From the NCBI GenBank assembly GCA_002633005.1, contig NMRA01000050.1:741820-805819 (forward strand): DNA of 64,000 bases, in the 5' to 3' direction. Numbering within the stretch: the stretch's first letter is position 1; every line of letters begins with the position of its first letter. Both the position numbers and the translations under genes were made by a program. The stretch comes from Phoronis australis. Its lineage: Eukaryota > Phoronida > Phoronidae. The notes under the pieces are model-generated. The model was not told where the DNA came from and did not search any database. It saw nothing but the letters and a program-made list of their open reading frames with translations. This document shows positions 22,663 to 33,927 of this stretch, piece by piece.

Positions 22663-25215
22663 TCAGTGTATTCCGGTTCGAACTGATAGCCTGTGAAACC
22701 TTACGATCCGACCCGTGAAGTCGGGATTGGTGCCGGGCGAGATACCATATAGACGTTTATTATTCTGCGTTCTGTTTCAAAATGAAATATTCTCACCCTA
22801 ACCAATGCTTATATAAAACAAAAACAAAGTCTGTCTTATTAGATGCAATTTGTAATGCCAAAGTTTTGAGAAGTCAGCAATGAACAAACCACTGCGTTAT
22901 CGGCTTCAAATGAAATCAAGGTAATTGACTGGGCACCGAGGCCGTGTGAGCGCATGCTAATTGAGTGTTTGCCGACAGAAAGCTGTTGTGAAACAATAAC
23001 TCGATTTTATATGATATGGTCACATGTTAGGGGAATCTTTATTTAGATATACAAATACGTTATTCAAATCATTGTTAGGGTACAACCTTTGCCCTGACGG
23101 TTCTATGGAAGGGGAGCCTGACTTCGCGGCCCCCGATAAGTATGTAGATTTTCAGTTTCGTGGCTAATTCACCTAAATAATTACGTGCACTTTACTTCAT
23201 TGGCTCACTATTATAGTCTAAAAGTACAACACAAAACTATGTTCCCTCGTCTGTATTTCACGGAAGAATCATTGGAATTTATCACCAAACAGACCCAAAC
23301 TCTCTTGAGCGACCATGGTAAATTGACCTTCAGAACTCTGTAGGCTACGGTACGTTCAAATACCTATACATCCGTAGCAGTGAAATAAAACAACACGTTT
23401 GTTCAAGAGCTCGATGTATTTGTAAGGGGTTTACGTCGAAATTTGATGATTTATTGGTGTAAAACGATGAATTTAAGCAATAAGTTGACACCAGTAATCG
23501 TGTTGTGAACGGCTGAACAGACTGCGTTAGAACCGATTACGTCATTGGTTAATTTCAACACCTCCGTTTGCCGTTAGATGTCAGGTAAAACAACTGAACT
23601 TGCTGTTATCGAGTGGAGCTACTCGATCTAAACTGATAAAAAATATGTTGTTTTTTGTATGGCATTCTCCTTTAAATCTATCCAAACACACCGTTTAACA
23701 ACATTATTTCAAATGAGCACGGAGATTGGTCCGCAAATGAGTATTCAAAAAATGGCCGTCACAGTGCCCCCAATTTCACACAAAAACAATAGACGTCAAG
23801 ATTTTAAGCAGGTACACGCTGTTTGTAAATGTCCTGCCCATCAAGTACAAAAAAGGTCTGTCGAGCGGCCTGTATGAAATACCGCCAGAAGAGCAGCGTG
23901 GAATCCTTCAATGAAACATAAATCGACACGTAACTGATTTTCGTATCCATTGAGAACGGTGAGTAGGAGAGAGAAATTTGCATTTCTGTCACCGGATCGA
24001 GGTTTACCTGCGGTTCATTTGATTAGCTAACCAATGATTGTCGGTAGCATTTCTTGATGCATGTGATCAGTCTACAAAAGACGGCTACTCAGAGCTGTCG
24101 AAGAGTGCGTTCCGTAAACACAATGTACTCACGAGTGGAACTCGTGTGACGACGTACTTCTCATGTAATTCATAGCATCTCGCGGAGTTAAGTGGTTTCG
24201 CAAATGCCTTGGGTCTACGAAACGCCGCCCTGTTCTCAAAATGCTGCAATTTCTGGTTACTCTTCCAAGTTATATTTTATTTATGTTGCATTCTGTCCGT
24301 GCCATTTTACTTGCGATTTTTTTAAATTTTGTCATCCAGCGCATAAACTATCAATAGGTCGCAAGGCATTACCCAGGGATTCGAAGAGGATGTCGAACAG
24401 GCGAGTGTGTAGAACGAGCCGGAGGACAAAATGAGTGTATTTCTAGTCAACTTGCTCAGTGCACCTGTGACTTTAAACAGAATGTCATCTGGTCCAACTG
24501 GAAGATAGATTAAATGTTTTAAATATCTATCACAAGGTCTACATTGTAGGCCCTGTACTTAATCTCAGAATTCAGAATCGGCTAAACCACGCAATGATTC
24601 GAGTTTAAATTTGTAAGCTTATTCGAAGCGCGTAATGTCCATAACTTTCGATTCGGGTTTCGAGTACAAAATTTAAACCCTGGACCTAGAATTAATTTCT
24701 CTAACAGGGAAGTAGTAGAATATCTTATCTGAACTATTAAACATTCTTAAAACACTGATGTACGGTTGCTTGATTGCAGGTTTTGATGCCAATTTTAATT
24801 TGTTGCGATTTACAATACATGGAAATGTTAAAACCCACCTTGGCAAGTAGCTTTTAATATGTATTTTTTACGTTCAACAGCACTGGGCTTTTGCCGCTGA
24901 TTTATGTTAGAAAGAAGACTGCGATCTTTTATCTTACTGAATTTCCTCAGCTGCACTGGTGTAACTTGCCACCTCGGACAAAATTTAGTCAGGAAGTCTT
25001 CGTTAGTTAAGTCATGTTTTTTCTACGCCGGTGATATTCTAATTGCTCAATAGCAGTACTCAATTAAACATTTGAACAGAAGTCAAAAACCCAAAAGTAA
25101 ATCGAAAAGCAGGCATATGGGTTATCATGCTAGTGATAGTGATGGAAACATTCTGTTATTTTCACACTTTTGATCACCTTGATTTTCATATCAATCAACA
25201 AATACAACAGCGTAC
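22663..25215. other. Intron, nothing recognised
   Basis: About 2.5 kb without a supported exon or named repeat. It may contain more of the THAP-bearing element, but no terminal repeats were found. Confidence 0.35.
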
Positions 25216-25542
25216 ACGTTATATTGAGTGACGTATGCAGCTTTCGGTAACGACGTGGCCTGCAAAGTCCACTATTGACGGCAGTGCAAGTAAGCTGATG
25301 GCGATTCATTGAGGGCTTTGCTACAAACATAATACTTCTCCTGTACAAACGACCATGGTTTTCATCCAGATTCAGCTCAACCGTATCTTCTGCCTGCTTA
25401 TCAGCGTCCGACCAGTCAAGTAATACACTCGGGTGCACGCTGTCCGTGGTGCAATTCAAAGAAATTATGTCCCCATCTCGAGTTTGCAACGTTGAGTTAA
25501 CGATTGCATCCACAGGCAAAATCGACAGTGCTTTTGGACCAA
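25216..25542 (-). CDS. Ig-like domain exon
   Basis: The exon of 327 bp starts after TTTTAG with V-G-P-K-A-L-S and ends before a GTACGC donor, which is weaker than the GTAAGT or GTGAGT used by its neighbours. Core residues are all present: S-L-N-C-T-T-D-S-V-H-P, L-D-W-S-D and L-T-C-T-A-V-N. Phase is 1 at both ends. Confidence 0.82.
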
Positions 25543-26579
25543 CTAAAATGGAGAAGAGCTGAAAGCAAACCTATTGTTGCATGACAATAAATTTATGGCA
25601 CGTTTGTTGTATTCAACTGCATTTGAGATTTGTAGAAAGCAGACCGGAGACTGTTGAATGTGGTCTCAGAATTTTACCCTGTTGTGATTTGACCGCCTTG
25701 AAAACTAGAAGTAATATTTACTACTGTGTCCGCAGTACATTGACATAACATATATGCGACATGTCCCATTCGCTTGGGACAAGAAGAAAATAGCACTGAA
25801 AACTATGACGTAAGAAATGTAAAGCAGTATTTTGCCTTCACCAGTAGATAAACACCAAAGTGCAACGAAATACGTAACTATAATCAAACGCAAACTTGTA
25901 ACTTAATGATGGCGGTCGAAGCAGACGTCTCAACAGGGGTCGCACAACCGTGTGTGCTACAACAATAACAAACTAACTAATAATAACTGGCTCTTGTTAA
26001 ACTGTATAACAGAAGAAAATCAAATAAGGCCTTTCACTCTTCTGAAATCTGTACTATGACATGGTTTGTTTTCTGATAGCAATAACAGGCAAGAAATAGC
26101 GTCGGAAAATCAGCGAGGGCATTGGGGTTGACCTTAACTGAAATCGGGACATGGGGCCCAAGGACTAACCTGGGTCAGTCTCGTGACACATCAATGAACG
26201 TTTCTTGCAAGTACATCGAGATTACCTGCTGTTTTTGCTGACAACTTCAAATATGCTTTAAAGTGACAGCTTCACAGTGCGTAATGCAGCTTTCCTTATG
26301 TGGGAACTGCGCAAATACTTATGAAATCAGAAAAAAATACGTCAGTTCAATTCAATAGAAAGGAAAATTATGATATTTTTCATTATATTGTGACTCCGTA
26401 ACCGCTATTGTATGCTGAACATGAGTACAACAGGGATCGAGGTCCTACTTGCTTGAACAAAATCACTATGATTGCACAACCTTAACTAACTACAGAATTT
26501 CACTAGTTTAAACTCTGTAACTGTGGTCCACTGTATGTAGTAATCCAACATGATTGAATACATTCTGAAACCAACTCAC
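25543..26579. other. Intron, nothing recognised
   Basis: Short intron of about 1 kb between two Ig exons, no feature seen. Confidence 0.5.
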
Positions 26580-26915
26580 AGCAAACTGAGAGAACGAGTA
26601 GAAGACGGCGGTGAAACGCTGGCGCATGCGTATTTCTGGCTTCACACACTAGTTCTTTCTTGTTGTAGGCGGGTGTAGCTGTGAAAGTAGTCCGCCTCAA
26701 GTGTATTTTGCCGCCATGAACTCCAGATTCCTCCCTAACCGTGAATGGAAATTGTACTGTCGAGTTCAACGACATTATGGCGCCTGGGTAGATTGAATCA
26801 GTGGCGCATACCACTGTGTATACTTTACCGGCTTGCACAATGTACTTGTTACTCCACTCGTTGAACAAACCATCCGATCGATTACTTATTCTGTAGGATA
26901 TATCTTTGGGTCCAA
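26580..26915 (-). CDS. Ig-like domain exon, Trp replaced
   Basis: The exon of 336 bp starts after GTTTTAG with V-G-P-K-D-I and ends before GTGAGT, phase 1 at both ends. Both disulfide Cys are there (T-V-V-C-A-T-D-S-I-Y-P and L-V-C-E-A-R-N). The position of the strand C Trp reads Leu (I-M-S-L-N). The V-H-G-G-K-I-H-L-R-R segment matches the V-H-G-G-T-V-F-R-Q-S of the 33.9-kb exon, showing those two to be close relatives. Confidence 0.8.
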
Positions 26916-29900
26916 CTAAAACATTAGTGTGAAAAATTAGCAGAATGTGGTCGTTATCAAGTGTCACTGGCGTATCTAGTATGTTCAAGCGGAGGCTGAC
27001 CGCAACTTCCGAAGGACAAACGTTCTCCTCAGCCCATGGGACTATTCGACAATCTTTACATTACTAAAGGGCGCGCGTGTACTAGTGGTGATAGATTAAG
27101 CAGCCTCGATTTCGCGAGCCCTTTAAATACATGGTGAAATGGCTTGCAGCCGTGCCAACTCAATATGAGATTGTGTGAATAGGGTGCTTCTGTGAGAGGA
27201 AGTAAGCATTGCCTTATACAAAGGTAATGTTTGTGATTATTTTAACGATTATTCCATATTTACAATACTGATACCTGTTAATTGAGGTACTGGCCGATGT
27301 GGACTTCGCGGCAATCGCCAGTCGGTTGATCATTGTTTGTTGTGATGACTGATGTGTGTTACGATACTTGACGTAGCACTCGGGATCTTTTCGTATATCA
27401 AAGAAGTATTGTTAATGTTTGGAATGATTTCTAACAGGTCTATCAGTAACAGTTACATCAGTCAATGCTGAATGTTTATGCTGTCAACACGATATTTGTT
27501 AGTGAGGTAAGATTACAATCAAAGCCCAAAGGGTACATGACAGATATCAATTAGACTACTTGTCTACTCCCTATCATATATCGTCTGGAAATCTATTACA
27601 CGTTGACATGGAAATATATCATGTCTGTGTTCACCTGACATTTGGTTTTTAAGGTTTGAGGGCTAGTACCGTGCAGAGGAGATATGCATCGCTTCTGCAA
27701 CCGTCCCTGAATGGACAAAAAATGGTTTTAAGCAGTTGACTGCAGGCAGCTAACCTGTAAGATCTTCCTATCCAATGCAGATCTGTTGTAAAAGCCTTCA
27801 TTCTATATCAGGAACAAAGAACAAAGCCTTTGAAAAGGGACAGCTATTTTTAAAGAAAGGTATTTGCGTTGTTTTCTTAATTTACTTATTCAGGCCCTAA
27901 GCGGGAGGTTGGCATAGGGGGTTGGGGTTGTAAAATTTGGTGCAACAAAATGTGTGGAAATAACAGGTAAGAGTGTTCGGGGGAAAATAGCATGGTGAGG
28001 TAATTCCTAAACTTCATGAAGTTCTTTCATGTTTCATAAAACTGTTTTGCTATCCATTGTAAACCCTAATAGTATAATACATTCTCTGAATTCTCAACAG
28101 CTGAACAGTCTTAACTCATGCCTTGAAATGTTGCAAGTCGTTTATCAATTGATATGACTGTCATTTTTTGTGAAAATTGCATTTTTGATGTAAACATACG
28201 AGTGAGTTTGTATTTGAATATATTATTTTTACTGTTAATACGCAAACAATGATGCCTTAGGATTTTTAATTAACCTTAAACAACGGAAAGATTATACATC
28301 ATTTTTTAAGTTACCCAAGTTTTCAGATCCTCTATTAGAAGAAAAATAAAAACTGTGAGAAACGGTTCCCTCGACTTGGACCAAAAGTGTGAATCTGTAA
28401 TCGGTGTTAATAATTGCTGAAAGTATCAAAATCAAAAGGCTTGAAAATGGGTAACAGAGGTTTGAAGTTGTCTCAACTAACTTGCATATTTTGCAGACAA
28501 GTAATGCATTTAATGCAAGGCTAGGAATGAAAAATAAAGACGCAGTTTTATACAAATCAAATACATCCTTGCTTTCTGGAATTTTTTAATTTCGTGTGAA
28601 ATTATAAAGCAGTTACCATATCATATTTTTGAAAAACAGGGAAAACATTTTTGATCCAATCTGGAGTACTTAATTATTCATATTTCAATATTTGTTCCAG
28701 GTTCAGTGACATTTTTAAGGCCACTACAAGCTGCAAAATAGACTAGCTTTGTTACTCCTTTCTCTTCCCAAACACCAGCAGTGCTGCATGGCACAATGCA
28801 CAAGCCAGTGACTCTGGAGAAATGTGAATCGCAGTACTAAGTTACACGAAAATGTGTCAGTGGATTGTTTGTGTGTGAAGAGGAACTATATCTGACTGCT
28901 ACAGCCAGCCTCATTGATGAGGATGCCCTTTCATAGGCTATGAGTCATGTGTGGACAACAACGGCTTAGTTCCTTTCCTGGAAGAAACATGAGGGACTAA
29001 AGCTAAAGAAGACCAAGTAACACTCTGGTCTAGTTCAAGGTCAGGTTTTGGGCACAAATCGAGTCAAGTGATATGATGTTGTGTTTACCTTCAAGGATCT
29101 AATTGTGGACTTTATTGAGGCTGATTGAGGTTACATGAAGGAAAGTCACTTGCTGAAACTGGATCCTTTTTACAAGCGCTTCTATTGGCCATTGAAACTC
29201 GATCCCAGTGAAATGAAAAACAAAAGCATCTGGTATAAATACCTGTCCTTTCTCACTAAGTGACATTAGCTTTTCCTTTCACAAGAAAGACTATATACTA
29301 ATGGTAAAAACTTTTCAACTTGGTACGCATTATGCCGAAATGACATTCACGGACTACATCGATTGTCAATAAGAGGTCCGTTAATGTTACACTTTAATAA
29401 TTGAATAAATTTTTCATCAACAGGCAAGTTTATCACTAATTATTCAAACCACATTATTTCTTCAGTTTTAAAGCCCCATTCAGTGCAGTTGTTCTGCTTC
29501 TTTATAAAGCTGAAGTGATTACCGATTACGCTTGCGAATTGTCGTTTTCCAGTAGACATATAGAAATGTCCGACGATCAAAACGAAGTATTTCCTTTGAT
29601 TGCATTTGATGTGTTTATGTGTGAAACTATTTTTAGAGCTTTCTTAAGGAGGCCTGTGAACAGTTTTAAGTTTCGTGTTAACTTGTCTATAAAAAAAAGT
29701 TCCACATGCAAGAAAAGTATGCTTTCAATTGTAGCTTGCTGGATAAGAATCTGCCATGCACAAGATTTGAGAATAAACAATAATCAGTGTATTTAAAACA
29801 AAATGGCAAACTGAACAACCACATTCATAAAACGGAACAACATTTTTTGTTAAAAACAATTGTAATTTTCCCAATGCAAAAGAGTCCATAATCAGGGATA

Positions 29901-30108
29901 TCAAGGGCTGAATTTCTGAATTGAGAGGTTCAATTTCCTCAGGTTATTGCTGAAAAACTGCTTTTCACTTTGTCGAAAGGTAAAATAGACGGTAAGACGA
30001 CTGGTTTCAGTCGTTTTCTCTCACCTGTAAAAGAGAAATATTAGCAAAATATAAAATACAACACAAGACAAAACTACTTTTGTAAGGCAGAACATACTTG
30101 ACATTTCA
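26916..30108. other. Intron, nothing recognised
   Basis: About 3.2 kb. The stretch 28660-29270 has a base composition more balanced than its surroundings and broken open frames on the plus strand, which could be an old retroelement, but no family motif could be read. Confidence 0.35.
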
Positions 30109-30608
30109 TGTTCATGCTTATATGTAGAAACTAATAATCTTTGTATCCAAGCCTTATGTAAGATCTGAATTAAAATATGTGAAACTCGCTAAAAGTGATT
30201 TAAGAATGTGCATTTTTCATGACACCTGAAATGCGTTTCTGATCTCAACAAATAAAATTCACAGTAAATTTGTGACGTGATGTTCACTTCTTTATATGTT
30301 GTTGCGTCGTTGACGTTGTACCCGCGGCACTTCAAAACTCGACCGTTCTGCCGGGGCAGCGGCCTGAACGTAAGATTTCTGGAGAAGTGAAAACTGCCGA
30401 AAGTCGCAACTAGTGTACGTTTGACGTTGCCAACGTCAACAAAGGTGAGATTAGTAGGTCCCTCAAAACATTTACGCAGGAAACGCATTAAGAAAAAAAA
30501 AGCAATGAATGGAGCGACGATACACCAACGGGGACTTGTGCAGACGGATAGCTACGAGCGGAGCAGTCCACATCAGGTGAACAGTAGCTCAGCAGACAGG
30601 CTCGCGCC
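30109..30608. repeat. 500-bp duplicated block, first copy
   Basis: From TGTTCATGCTTATATG to CAGGCTCGCGCC this block is repeated at 30610-31113 with very few differences (single-base changes and a 4-bp insertion in the second copy). The two copies are separated by one N. It contains a damaged Ig exon. Confidence 0.95.
30263..30463 (-). pseudogene. Half Ig-like exon, copy 1
   Basis: The reading E-G-P-T-N-L-T-F-V-D-V-G-N-V-K matches the 40.8- and 48.0-kb exons. It then jumps to F-H-F-S-R-N-L-T-F and L-K-C-R-G-Y-N-V-N-D. An in-frame deletion of about 40 codons has removed strands B to D, including the first Cys and the Trp. The acceptor is also gone: where the sisters have AAG just before the G-P codons, this copy has TTTTG. 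The donor is GTGAAT, weaker than GTGAGT. The frame stays open for 201 bp. Probably a dead exon. Confidence 0.72.
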
Positions 30609-30609
30609 N

Positions 30610-31113
30610 TGTTCATGCTTATATGTAGAAACTAATAATCTTTGTATCCAAGCCTTATGTAGGATCTGAATTAAAATATGTGAAACTCGCTAAAAGTGAC
30701 TTAAGAATGTGCATTTTTCATGACACCTGAAATGCGTTTCTGATCTCAACAAATAAAATTCACAGTAAATTTGTGACGTGATGTTCACTTCTTTATATGT
30801 TGTTGCGTCGTTGACGTTGTGCCCGCGGCACTTCAAAACTCGACCGTTCTGCCGGGGCAGCGGCCTGAACGTAAGATTTCTGGAGAAGTGAAAACTGCCG
30901 AAAGTCGCAACTAGTGTACGTTTGACGTTGCCAACGTCAACAACGGTGAGATTAGTAGGTCCCTCAAAACATTTACGCAGGAAACGCATTAAGAAAAAAA
31001 AAACAATGAATGGAGCGACGATACACCAACGGGGACTTGTGCAGACGGATAGCTGCCTACGAGCGGAGCAGTCCACATCAGGTGAACAGTAGCTCAGCAG
31101 ACAGGCTCGCGCC
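30610..31113. repeat. 500-bp duplicated block, second copy
   Basis: Near-identical copy of 30109-30608, starting directly after the N at 30609. After 31113 the sequence continues into unique DNA, so this copy is joined to the right-hand flank. Confidence 0.95.
30764..30964 (-). pseudogene. Half Ig-like exon, copy 2
   Basis: Same damaged Ig exon as at 30263-30463, with the same internal in-frame deletion, missing acceptor and GTGAAT donor, and with T-V-V-D and C-R-G-H-N in place of T-F-V-D and C-R-G-Y-N. If the duplication is an assembly artefact, the gene has this exon only once. Confidence 0.72.
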
Positions 31114-31867
31114 AAGGTGTGTAAATACGGCAACAATGAACTAGACTCCTTCTTCATTCAATATGCGGTCGCCTTGACGTGAGCTATCAGCTCAGCTATA
31201 GTTCAGTTTAAGCAGATAACTCAACTCGTTGGCCCTTAAGATAGCTACAAGAGATTGCTTTCTTCTCCGTTATTCTGGAAGCTACCTGCCGGATTTTTTC
31301 CTTTGCTGTTTTCAGCGGCATGACCGATCCCAAATCTTGAGCATTTTTAATGATGCAAATTATGGTCGCTATTTTGCGAAATTCTATTTGGCTCATGGCT
31401 TTCTTACCGGGTACCACAGGTAGATTATTTTGATGTATTCACCGAAGTTTCCAAGGTCAGCAAATTTGATGCAGCTAGTTTGAGTGTGGATACACCGTGA
31501 ATTTGCAACGTAAGACCGTCATTATTTCAAATTCTACTTTTCTATCATATTTAGCTCCCGGGTTGTCTAGTATATCTACAGATGAGTATTGTGTGAGAGT
31601 GTAGACAACACTTAAGTAATGGTACTGTTCCAGTCAAAAAAATTTGCTTTGACAAAACGTTTATTTTGTTTGTGGACGTATCATTAGACGTTTTCTCTGG
31701 TCACTTCAATAAATATTTATAGGCAAAAATTAGGAAAGAATTAAATATACCGCCCAAATTTGACTTTTGGAACTCTTGTAGCATACTTTAAGGGTGAGGG
31801 GAGAAAGTTGATGAAGTCAAGGTTCGACGTGACATATACGAGTATGATTGGCGCATTGCAACATAAT
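31114..31867. other. Intron, nothing recognised
   Basis: No feature supported. Confidence 0.4.
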
Positions 31868-32330
31868 TGCGATTCATGTCTGACATAAATGGGACGTATA
31901 TCTGACACAATTCAGAATTGTGTCCGTCTGACATAAATCGGATTCATGTCAGACATAAACAGCGTTAATATCCACCATTATTCTATTTCGATCTGACACA
32001 AACCAGATTTTTGTCTAATGTAAGTCAACCAATGATTCAGTCGAAAGGATATGACACGTCATGTATAAGTGATAAGCGTGGACAATGTACGTTTGTATCA
32101 ACGATTTTCATTCGCTGACTTATGTCAGACAAAAATACGATTTATGTTAAACATAAATGATCGATGTTAGTGTTATTTATATAGGATTATGATTGGCATC
32201 AATGAACTATGTTAGACCATACATAGTTTCATAGTAGAGAATATTATTTATGTCTATTATCAATTTGTTTTATATCAGACTAATTCGAATTGATGTCATA
32301 CATAAATCGGAATTACGTCGCACTGCACTA
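31868..32330. repeat. Array of short palindromes (TGTCAGACATAAA)
   Basis: The words ATGTCTGACATAAAT, CATGTCAGACATAAA, ATGTCAGACAAAAATAC, ATGTTAAACATAAATGAT, TATCAGACTAATTCG and ATGTCATACATAAATCGGA recur every 30-90 bp. Each can form a small hairpin (TTTATGTC.GACATAAA), and spacers share CGGATT/CGAATT. It looks like a decayed foldback or satellite-type repeat rather than coding DNA. Confidence 0.6.
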
Positions 32331-32678
32331 ACCGCACTCGTTTATCTGACGAACCACTTGTGGATGGCGAGACCCAAGACAAACCATGCGCAAAGTATGA
32401 CTCGGTATTTAATCGTAAAGGTGGGAGCAATCTACCATTTTAAAACTGGATACTTATCCAGGATTTAACTAATTGTTTGGTTTCGGAAGATGTGACACTT
32501 TGTTTCTGCACAGCACATAAAATGATAAGACGCGCCCAGTCAGCTATTAATGTTGTCTCAACCAATAACACGATGTCATTCTTCCCAAGCCGAGAATTAT
32601 TAATTAGTTATTTCATAGGAACAATTTGAAACCAGGGTCAAAACGATTAGAGGGAGGAGTCAGGAGGCGGACTAATAG

Positions 32679-33090
32679 CACCATTCTTTACGAGCGAAAG
32701 GAGGGAAATCCCTCATTCAAACCTCCGTTCTCTACTAGTCAGACCCAAATGCCCAACCCCGATGGCTAAACATATACCACCTGAAATGTGACCAGGATCC
32801 CAACCACACCTACATCGAAAAAACCAAGAGACCGTTCCTTACCAGATTCAAAGGCCATCTGAAACTAAGCAGACTAACAGCTGTGGGGGAACATAGTTTG
32901 CGACTGGGCATTCCATCTCTCTTTCGTCATCCAGGATCCTAGCCAAGGAACAAAATTGGCATACTCGTAAGCTCAAAGAGGACAAAAACACCAACAGTCA
33001 GCGCCCTCTCTTGAACCAGGACCGAGGACTCCATTTAACCTGTGTACTCCACCATTCTTAACGAGCGAAAGGCGGGAAATCCCTCATTCA
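32679..33090 (+). mobile_element. Penelope-like element remnant with direct repeats
   Basis: The direct repeat CACCATTCTTTACGAGCGAA... at 32679-32719 recurs at 33050-33090 (41 bp, few differences) and flanks a C-terminal GIY-YIG endonuclease fragment. Just downstream the sequence GGTCGAAATGTCTGCAAAC resembles the 3' region often seen after these endonucleases. Direct repeats around the element are known for Penelope-like elements (pseudo-LTRs), but these are short and could be an independent tandem duplication. Confidence 0.55.
32775..33061 (+). pseudogene. GIY-YIG endonuclease, Penelope-like
   Basis: The frame reads H-T-Y-I-E-K-T-K-R-P-F-L-T-R-F-K-G-H, then T-A-V-G-E-H-S-L, and after one frameshift near 32940 continues I-L-A-K-E-Q-N-W-H-T-R-K-L-K-E and R-P-L-L-N-Q-D-R-G-L to a stop. 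This is the order found in the GIY-YIG domain at the C terminus of Penelope-like retroelements. The Gly of the usual Y-I-G is Glu. No reverse transcriptase remains upstream, so it is a 5'-truncated, inactive copy. Confidence 0.75.
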
Positions 33091-33591
33091 TCGGCAAAGA
33101 CCTGGCGGACCAGGTCGAAATGTCTGCAAACAACCTACCACGTCTCTAAGTAAGTGGCCATCTTATATACTATAACATGCAGAGTAGTACCCCCACAATA
33201 AAAGCAACTTGTCAAGAAGGTAATGGAGGTCTACCTCCAGTGGAACAAAATTACCTTTTCAAAAAAAGCTAAGTTCGATTTAGTAATTCATTTTAAAGTT
33301 AAGTATCCTTCATATTTTGGCAATTTGGTATTATTTTTCTTCTTATTGTCTACCTTCAGCTGATAAAAAAAGCTTTTGCATTAAATCCTTGAGTATTGGG
33401 AGAACCACACAAATAAACGTATAATTTAACCAAATTGCCTTTATCAAAATACTAAAATTTGGTATTGGATGAAACGTTTACGAATTACCGGTGGTCATTT
33501 GAACAAATCATGCTATCCAAGTGCTAATATAAATGGAACACAGGGTTATCGTAATCAGTGTGACTTTGCATGACAATAGAATTTAACATAC
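33091..33591. other. Intron, nothing recognised
   Basis: AT-rich sequence downstream of the Penelope-like remnant, no feature seen. Confidence 0.4.
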
Positions 33592-33927
33592 CAGTGACGT
33601 AAACGGAGATTCTGCGTGTCGAGGTCGCGTTCTGGACATTCACGTTCGCTGATATGCATGGCAATATAGCCTTATTCAAAGTCCGATCAGGTTTGAAAGA
33701 AATGCTTTGTCGAAACACAGTGCCACCATGAACACTCGGCTCTTCGGCAACTGAGGCTATTTTGTCAGATGCAAACTGGTCAGAAATCCATCTGAGAGAT
33801 ACGTTTCCAAACGCATTGTCAGTGAAACATGTGACGTTGCCAGGAAGCCCAGCGACCAAAGTAATCGTGTTGAAGTCCTCACTAAATCGTGCACTAGTTG
33901 TAGTGAAGGTTAAATTTTTTGGACTAA
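33592..33927 (-). CDS. Ig-like domain exon
   Basis: The exon of 336 bp starts after ATTACGCAG with V-S-P-K-N-L-T-F and ends before GTATGT, phase 1 at both ends. All three core residues are present: N-V-T-C-F-T-D-N-A-F, L-R-W-I-S and I-L-P-C-I-S-A-N. Several N-x-S/T sites (N-L-T, N-V-T, N-V-S, N-A-T) suggest glycosylation. It is closest to the 26.9-kb exon (shared S-V-H-G-G segment). Confidence 0.82.

Noticed and set aside
28660-29330. Possible retroelement coding region
   Set aside because: Broken frames without any reverse transcriptase, integrase or endonuclease motif that I can name.
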